Shown here: in pieces, positions 58,754-64,000 of the stretch
How the letters are laid out: each line of letters starts with the position of its first letter
How positions within the stretch are numbered: the stretch's first letter is position 1
DNA from: Deltaproteobacteria bacterium
GTDB taxonomy: Bacteria; Myxococcota_A; Polyangia; Polyangiales; Ga0077539
NCBI GenBank assembly: GCA_016704445.1
Contig: JADJAE010000049.1
Location: forward strand, 1 to 64,000
DNA length: 64,000 nt
Direction: 5' to 3'
Position numbers and translations under genes: made by a program
The notes under the pieces: model-generated
Database searches by the model: none
Told to the model about the DNA's origin: nothing
The model's input: only the letters and a program-made list of their open reading frames with translations

Positions 58754-59725
58754 TCAGAACGTCACTCGAACGCCGGTGCCCGTAAACTGCATCCGTGCGC
58801 TGCTCGTCGCCGCCGGCGTCGTCGCCGACTCGGTGCGTCCGCGATCCGCGAAGTACACCACCACCGCCACGCCCGCAGAGAGCACCGACGCCGCGAAGCT
58901 CACGTCCGAGAGCAACGCGTTGCGCTGTCCCCGGTCGAGGAGATCCTGCGTCGGCGCCGTCTCGTAGTCGTTGGCGTCGGACAAGGCCATGATCCCGAAC
59001 ACCGTGCCCGCCACCGCGGCGGCGCCCGCCACTGCGGTCGCGACCCACACCGCCGAGCTCACCCTCCGGCCCGTCACGGGCGGCGGGACAGTCGTCACGC
59101 CGGAGGTCGCCTCGCGCTCGAGCGTCACGCCCACGGAGAGCGGAACGCCGGGGCTGGTCTCGACCTCGCGCTCGGTCGCGCGGTAGCCCGACAGGTTCGC
59201 GGAGATGCGGTGATGCCCCGGGGGGACGTCGACGTCCGCGGGCGTGCGCTGCGGGCGCGACTCCCCGTCGACCACGATCTGCGCGCCGTCGGGCGTGCTG
59301 CTGACGCTCACCCTCGCGGGCCGCTGCCGGAGCGTGGCGAGGCGCGCCTCGAGCTGCGCGTGGTCGGCCGCCGTCGGCAGCTCGCTGAGGTAGCGCTCGA
59401 GCGCGGCGATGGCCTCGGGGACGTGGCCGAGCCGCTCATGACACTCCGCGATGGGCTTGAGCACCACCGGGTTGGCGCGCAGCGCGAAGGCCCGCTCGAA
59501 CGAGGCGAGGGCCTCGGCGAAGCGGCCCGCGTTGAAGTGCTCGGTGCCCTCGCCGTAGGCCCGGCGCGCTTCGGCCAGGACCTCGGCGGTGGCAGGGGGC
59601 GCCGTGGCGGCGGGGGTGGCGACGGCGGCTGTGGGCTGCTGCTGGGCCTGCGCGGGGGACGCCACGCCGATCGCTGCGACCACGGCCGGGAGCATCCAGA
59701 TCCATTGCCTGCGTCGGGTCGACAT
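58754..59725 (-). CDS. TPR-PEGA protein
   Basis: 323 residues. Signal peptide (LPAVVAAIGVASPAQA), two TPR-like units (AYGEGTEHFNAGRFAEALAS, NPVVLKPIAECHERLGHVPE), a PEGA domain (RVSVSSTPDGAQIVVDGESR, PPGHHRISANLSGYRATER), a short linker, and one hydrophobic helix (VATAVAGAAAVAGTVFGIM) plus another near the end. Typical of myxobacterial envelope proteins near Ser/Thr kinases; here the kinase gene follows. Confidence 0.8.
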   Translation of the reverse strand: MSTRRRQWIWMLPAVVAAIGVASPAQAQQQPTAAVATPAATAPPATAEVLAEARRAYGEGTEHFNAGRFAEALASFERAFALRANPVVLKPIAECHERLGHVPEAIAALERYLSELPTAADHAQLEARLATLRQRPARVSVSSTPDGAQIVVDGESRPQRTPADVDVPPGHHRISANLSGYRATEREVETSPGVPLSVGVTLEREATSGVTTVPPPVTGRRVSSAVWVATAVAGAAAVAGTVFGIMALSDANDYETAPTQDLLDRGQRNALLSDVSFAASVLSAGVAVVVYFADRGRTESATTPAATSSARMQFTGTGVRVTF

Positions 59726-59758
59726 CGACGGAACCCTACCTCAGGCCGAGCGCCGTGT

Positions 59759-61612
59759 TCAACGGTCGACAGCCTTTGCGCCGACCATGGCGTCGAGGTC
59801 GAGCACGTCGGCCCGCAGCGCCGCGTCGAGGGAGTCGATCGATTCGAGCGCCTCGCTGAGCTGCCGGATGAGCGCGTCGAGCTCGACCGCGAGCGTGCGC
59901 TCCTCCTGCGTGAGCTGCGACTCGATGTCGTGGAGCTGCGACTCCAGCGCGTCGCAGGCGGCCACCTGCTCGCGCAGCGTCTCCTCGCAGGCGGCCAGCT
60001 CCCACAGGATCGCGTCGGACGCCCCCATCGCCGCGGCACCCGGCACCGACTCGCGCCGCAGCTGCTCTCGCCGCCGCAGCAGCTCCGCGCGCCTCGAGGC
60101 CGAGTCGTCGCGCTCGCGCCCCTGCTGGGTCAGCGCCGCCGCCAGCGCGTCGACGGCGTTGCCGTGGTCGATGCGCAGCTCGCGCGCGCGGGCCTCGACC
60201 CCGAGGGCTCGCACCCGGTCGATCTCGAGCTGCGTCACGGCGACGTCCATGGCGGCGACCCGCGAGTGCATCGCGCCGAGGCGGGCCTTCACCTCCGCGG
60301 GGTGGTCGCCCCAGAACACCGCCGCGAGGCGCGACGTCACCGAGTCGATGAAGTGCCGCCAGGTTCGAGGGCGCTCCACCGGGTCGACGCGCTCAGGCGC
60401 CGGGATGTCGAGCACGCCGCCGACCCCGGTGCCGCCTCGCGGGATGTTGAGCAGGTCGTTGGGCGAGCTCGCCCGCACCGGAATCGTCGGCGCCATGGGC
60501 ATCGGAACGAGCGAGCTGCGCACCCGCGTGGGGCCCTCGTCGACGGCGTTGGCGTCGAGGCCGGGGATGTCGATCGTCGGCGTCCAGCCCATCACCGCCG
60601 CGGGCTCCCTCGGCGGCGGCAGCGCGTCGAGCACCGGGTCGCCGGAGAGGTCGCGGCGCAGCGCGTCGATCTGCTCGATGAGCTCGAAGGCGTTCTGGAA
60701 CCGTCGCTCGGGCTGCTTCTCCAGGCACCGCAGGACGAAGCGCTCGATGGGCTCGGGGATCGAGGGCAGCCGCGCCCTCGGCGGGATGGGCGCCTCCATC
60801 ACGTGCTTGAGCATCAGCTCGCCGAGGTGCTCGACCTCGAAGGGCAGCGCGCCGGTGACCATCTCGTAGAGCACGACGCCCAGCGAGTAGAGGTCGGTGC
60901 GTGGCGTGAGGGCCCCGCCGGTCGCGTACTCCGGGGCGATGTACCCGGGCGTCCCGAAGACCTTGTTGGAGAGGGTGAGCGAGGGCTGGTCGAGGAGCTT
61001 CGCGATGCCGAAGTCGAGGAGCTTCACCTGGTCGCGCCGGTCGTCCCTCGGGATGAGCAGCACGTTGTCGGGCTTGAGGTCGCGGTGGATGACATTCATC
61101 TGGTGCGCCCGGGCGAGGCCCGAGGCGATCTGCCGCGCGATGTCGAGCGACCGGCGGAGCGCGAGCGGCCCGCGCGTAATGGCCGCGAGGAGGCTCTCGC
61201 CCGGGACGTACTCCATCACCAGGTAGACGAGCCCCTCGGAGGTCTCGCCGTAGTCGGTGATGTCGATGACGTTCTCGTGCTGGATGCGATTGACCGCGCG
61301 CGCCTCGCGCAGAAACCGATCACGGTGCACCGGGTCGCGGCTCAGGTCGGCACGGAGCACCTTCACCGCCGCGAGCCGGTCGATCATCAGGTGCCGCGCC
61401 AGGTACACGCTCGACATGCCCCCGCGGCCGAGGCGCGCGATGACCCGGTAGCGCCCCGCCAGCGTGGCGCCCACGAAGGGGTCGAGGACGTCGCTATAGA
61501 GCCAGCCGTCGCGCTCGCAGCGCAGCGACCCCGGGGGGAGCACATCGCCGCAGTTGGGACACCGTGCGCCACGCGGGGCCCGCGGGGCGGTCGCCAGGTC
61601 GCGAGAGATCAC
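59759..61612 (-). CDS. Soluble Ser/Thr protein kinase with N-terminal zinc ribbon and C-terminal coiled coil
   Basis: 617 residues, GTG start (61610-61612) overlapping the rhodanese stop as GTGA. Zinc-ribbon-like RCPNCGDVLPPGSLRCERDG at residues 17-36 (three Cys only), then the kinase: GRGGMSSVYLARH, Lys in AAVKVLRADL, HRDLKPDNVLL, KLLDFGIAKLL, FGTPGYIAPEYATGG. A Pro-rich linker follows, then a long coiled coil (about 470-605: LAAALTQQGRERDDSASRRA, then LESQLHDIESQLTQEERTLA). No membrane helix, so it is cytosolic and probably scaffolded by the coiled coil. Confidence 0.88.
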   Translation of the reverse strand: MISRDLATAPRAPRGARCPNCGDVLPPGSLRCERDGWLYSDVLDPFVGATLAGRYRVIARLGRGGMSSVYLARHLMIDRLAAVKVLRADLSRDPVHRDRFLREARAVNRIQHENVIDITDYGETSEGLVYLVMEYVPGESLLAAITRGPLALRRSLDIARQIASGLARAHQMNVIHRDLKPDNVLLIPRDDRRDQVKLLDFGIAKLLDQPSLTLSNKVFGTPGYIAPEYATGGALTPRTDLYSLGVVLYEMVTGALPFEVEHLGELMLKHVMEAPIPPRARLPSIPEPIERFVLRCLEKQPERRFQNAFELIEQIDALRRDLSGDPVLDALPPPREPAAVMGWTPTIDIPGLDANAVDEGPTRVRSSLVPMPMAPTIPVRASSPNDLLNIPRGGTGVGGVLDIPAPERVDPVERPRTWRHFIDSVTSRLAAVFWGDHPAEVKARLGAMHSRVAAMDVAVTQLEIDRVRALGVEARARELRIDHGNAVDALAAALTQQGRERDDSASRRAELLRRREQLRRESVPGAAAMGASDAILWELAACEETLREQVAACDALESQLHDIESQLTQEERTLAVELDALIRQLSEALESIDSLDAALRADVLDLDAMVGAKAVDR

Positions 61613-62494
61613 CGCTCCATCGGGGCGTCGGGGTCGGCGGACCACTCGGCGAGCGAGCCGTCGTAGTTACGCACCGAGCCTACGCCCCGCGAGGCGAGGG
61701 CCACCGCCGCCATGGCGCTTCGCACGCCGCAGGTGCAGTAGGTGATGATCTCCCGGTTGGGGTCGATGCCCGCGTCGGCCAGCAGGCGCAGCACCCGCGA
61801 TGACGGCACCAGCCGGCCGCGCTCGTCGAGCAGGGTGCGCCAGTCGATGTGCCGCGCCCCCGGCGATGTGTCCGCCGCGCGCCTCGCCGTAGGGCGTCGC
61901 ACCGCGGAACTCCAGCCCGCTGCGCACGTCGATGACCTGCGCCCGGACGGCGCCCAGGTCGGCCTTGCGAGCCACCAGGTCGTCGCGCCAGCGGGCGTCG
62001 AAGCGGCCCAGCGCGGCCCGGGCGTGGGAGGTCACCACCGGGCGTCCCGCGGATTTCCATGCGGTGAACCCGCCGTCGAGCAGGGCCACGTCAGGGTGCC
62101 CGAGGAGCGCGAGCATCCACGCCGCGTGACCCTCTTCGCCCCAGCCGCCCGCGCCGCTGCCGTAGACCAGCGTGGGTCTGCCGCCGTCGACCCCGAGGGC
62201 TGCGACCTGCTGTGCCAGCGCCCTCGGGTCGGCCTTGAGCCTGCCCCGCGCCGCGCCCTCTCCCGTGAAGGCCTGCCACGCGTACATCTGCGCGCCCGGC
62301 AGGTGTCCCTGCGCGAAGGACGCCGCGTCTCGCGCGTCGAGCACCGCCGCGCCGCGTTGAAGGATGGACGCCGCCCCGCGGACATCGACGATGCGAATGG
62401 GCATCCGGACCGGTGGCACACCCGCGCCACCAGCTCCGGCGGAGAACAACGTCAGCGCCACGAACGTGAGCGGTGCGAGCCATCGCAGCAGCAT
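61609..62494 (-). CDS. Exported tandem-rhodanese sulfurtransferase (one frameshift)
   Basis: About 294 residues: signal sequence (LAPLTFVALTLFSAGAGG), an inactive first rhodanese domain (RIVDVRGAASILQRGAAVLD, GGFTAWKSAGRPVV) and a second domain with the catalytic Cys (IITYCTCGVRSAMAAVALAS). Frame changes once at about 61851-61866 (GGHIAGGA then RHIDWRTLLDERGRL). Thiosulfate/3-mercaptopyruvate sulfurtransferase type. Its TGA overlaps the kinase GTG. Confidence 0.83.
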
Positions 62495-62569
62495 GATGAA
62501 CGACTCTCGACCAGCGCCGGGAGGTCGTCAATCACGGCCGATCCGAAATGTTCTCGCGGTGTCGGAGAC

Positions 62570-63322
62570 TTAGTGTGCCGGGGCTGTGCCGGGAGAGCCG
62601 GTTGCGGTCAGATCGTCCACGACCTCGGGAGGAAGCCCCCCCTCGACTGTGCCTGGTTGTGCCTCGACGGGTGCGACCATCGCTCGGATTCGTTGCAGCA
62701 ATGTCTCGCGCCCGGCGCCGGTCTCCCCCGAGAGCCCGAGCACCGGCACGCCGAGGTCACGCTGCGCGCTGGCGACGGCGGCGCTGGCCTCGTTGCGCGA
62801 GAGCTTGTCGATCTTGGTGAGCACCACGATGGGATCGCGGTGGATGAAGCGCAGCCAGTCGAGGAGCTGGATGTCGTCGGGCTGCGGGCCTCGCCTCACG
62901 TCGATGAGGACGATCACGGCGCGGAGCGACGCGCGGCGCGCCACGTACTCCTCCAGGTGCTTGCCCCAGGCGGCGCGCTCGCCCTTCGAGCGGTCGGCGA
63001 AGCCGTAGCCGGGGAGGTCGGCGATGTGAAGCTTCGTCCCGTCGCGGAGGCGCAGCTCGAAGAGCACCACACCGCGGGTGCACCCCGGGGTCTTGGAGGT
63101 GCGAGCGAGCGCGCGTCGCTGCGCGAGGCGGTTGAGCAGCGTGGACTTGCCGACGTTGCTGCGGCCAGCGAAGGCGATCTCGGGCTGCGTAGGGGAGGGC
63201 AGCATGTGTCCCGGCCGGGCCTCCGCGAGGTACGTCGCCTCGATGCAGTCCAGCGGCGAAGCGGCGGCCTTTGCAGCAGGGCGCGGGGCGGGGCGAACGT
63301 TTCCTCGATGCGGAGAAGCCAT
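62570..63322 (-). CDS. engB: Ribosome biogenesis GTPase YihA/YsxC
   Basis: 250 residues, slightly long because of an N-terminal extension. GTPase motifs: G1 FAGRSNVGKSTLL, G3 ADLPGYGFADRSKGE, G4 VVLTKIDKL, plus family-typical SKTPGCTRGVVLFEL. Needed for 50S ribosomal subunit assembly. Its start is 65 bases from the divergent TPR gene. Confidence 0.93.
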   Translation of the reverse strand: MASPHRGNVRPAPRPAAKAAASPLDCIEATYLAEARPGHMLPSPTQPEIAFAGRSNVGKSTLLNRLAQRRALARTSKTPGCTRGVVLFELRLRDGTKLHIADLPGYGFADRSKGERAAWGKHLEEYVARRASLRAVIVLIDVRRGPQPDDIQLLDWLRFIHRDPIVVLTKIDKLSRNEASAAVASAQRDLGVPVLGLSGETGAGRETLLQRIRAMVAPVEAQPGTVEGGLPPEVVDDLTATGSPGTAPAH

Positions 63323-63387
63323 GCGCGGAGGAGATACACATCCGGCCGCCCGACGCTACCCGCGATCGTGCTAAGGCCTGTCGGGCG

Positions 63388-64000
63388 ATGGGCCTCGTCG
63401 ACCGCTTCGAAAGGCTGCTCGACCGGATCATGCCGCCCCCCGAGGAGGCGGTACGGGCGCTGCGTCGGGGCGAAGGCCTGCTCGCCCACGGGGACGTCCG
63501 GGCCGCGCTCTCGCTCGCAGCAGAGGCCCACCGGGTGGCCCCGGGGTGGCTCGGCCCGATGGTCCTTCGGTCGGACGCGCTGGCGGCGGACGGTCAGCCG
63601 GGCGAGGCGCTGAGGGTGCTCGACGACGCGGCGCGCGACCGCGAGCTGCCCGCGGAGGTGCTGGGTCGCGTGGCGGCGCTGGCGGCGAGCGTGGGCGACG
63701 TGGCGCGCGCGCTGGAGGTCGAGCGGCGCACCCGAGGGCGCGTGGTGGTCGATCCGAAGGGGCTCGCGGGGCACTTCCTCCTGGCCGCCGAGCGCTTCGA
63801 GGCCGCGGGTGAGTCCGAGGCGGCGAGCCGCTTCGCGCGCGCGGCGACGATCCTCGACCCTGCGCGCTCGCCGGCCTGGCTGCTCCTCGCCCGGGCCGCG
63901 ATGGCGGTGGAAGACCCTTCTCGGGCGCGCAGGCTGCTGGGCAGGGCGGTGCTCTCCATCGACCCGAGCGACGGCCCGACCAACCACGCCGCCGGATCCC
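63388..64000 (+). CDS. TPR-like protein, 3' partial at the right edge
   Basis: Open from the ATG at 63388 to the end of the window (204 codons, no stop). MGLVDRFERLLDRIMPPPEE start, then helical repeats with TPR/SEL-like spacing (ALRRGEGLLAHGDVRAALSL, AHRVAPGWLGPMVLRSDALA, DGQPGEALRVLDDAARDREL, ASRFARAATILDPARSPAWL). The frame has no stop and strong GC3, and there is no competing gene on the other strand. Function unknown; likely a protein-protein interaction scaffold. Divergent from engB. Confidence 0.72.
   Translation, partial: MGLVDRFERLLDRIMPPPEEAVRALRRGEGLLAHGDVRAALSLAAEAHRVAPGWLGPMVLRSDALAADGQPGEALRVLDDAARDRELPAEVLGRVAALAASVGDVARALEVERRTRGRVVVDPKGLAGHFLLAAERFEAAGESEAASRFARAATILDPARSPAWLLLARAAMAVEDPSRARRLLGRAVLSIDPSDGPTNHAAGS

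Noticed and set aside
56978..61666. A 1,560-codon plus-strand gene over eno, repeat lipoprotein and kinase
   Set aside because: Mirror of well-supported minus-strand genes; the translation is low-complexity Arg/Gly/Ala.

Overview
The window is about 64 kb of very GC-rich bacterial DNA, densely packed on both strands. The gene set points to the Myxococcota, most likely a Polyangia/Sandaracinaceae-type soil or marine bacterium. It has two eukaryote-like Ser/Thr kinases, a GltJ/AgmX-like gliding-motility protein (zinc ribbon, GYF, TonB-like end), an MshEN-receiver-TPR regulator, a caspase-like peptidase, a TPR-PEGA protein, many short lipoproteins and an Asp/Gly/Pro-repeat lipoprotein. The lineage is inferred from gene content only; there is no rRNA or marker phylogeny here.

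Layout. 0-5.1 kb: the end of a small membrane protein, a lipoprotein, and a minus-strand DevC/DevA/DevB-like ABC exporter operon (permease, ATPase, membrane fusion protein) followed by a gene of unknown function. 5.1-6.4 kb: a scrambled stretch with a truncated Uma2 nuclease, a 21-bp tandem repeat, and an exact 69-bp duplicate of the 3' part of hisG. 6.3-11.7 kb: hisG, murA, the GltJ-like gene and the MshEN-receiver-TPR gene. 11.8-20.3 kb: lipoproteins, amtB, a Tat-exported DUF362 protein, tmk, a PDZ lipoprotein, a SctQ/FliN-type SpoA protein, a Ser/Thr kinase and a caspase-like protein. 20.3-28.4 kb: aldehyde dehydrogenase, rhodanese lipoprotein, GST, OPT transporter, EVE protein, tRNA-Arg(CCG) with terminator, a LeuB-family dehydrogenase and argH. 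28.5-37.5 kb: an acetate kinase fused to a PduL-type phosphotransacylase, a DUF1415-like protein, an SPFH protein, a crotonase, an MpaB-family oxygenase and pepA. 37.6-40.7 kb: boxC and boxB (aerobic benzoyl-CoA epoxidation). 40.7-47.5 kb: an accessory island with a tightly overlapped operon of a winged-helix-like protein, a two-HKN (PLD/Tdp1-like) protein and an SNF2-type helicase, followed by a DNA-binding-like hypothetical; this is the best candidate for a new defence system. 47.6-58.1 kb: FMN reductase, fhs, a 5-formyl-THF cyclo-ligase/rny/lipoprotein operon, thiC, cytochrome c, IHF-like protein, amidohydrolase and eno. 58.1-64 kb: repeat lipoprotein, TPR-PEGA protein, a second kinase, a two-domain rhodanese, engB and a TPR protein that runs off the right edge.

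A property of the whole window: about twenty places where one protein is split between two or three frames, nearly all explained by a single missing or extra base, several at G/C runs. They hit housekeeping genes such as eno and murA as well as accessory genes. This looks more like residual sequencing/assembly error than biology, so 'frame-shifted' genes are given here with their full reconstructed extent. The exception is murA, which in addition lacks about 35-40 codons.
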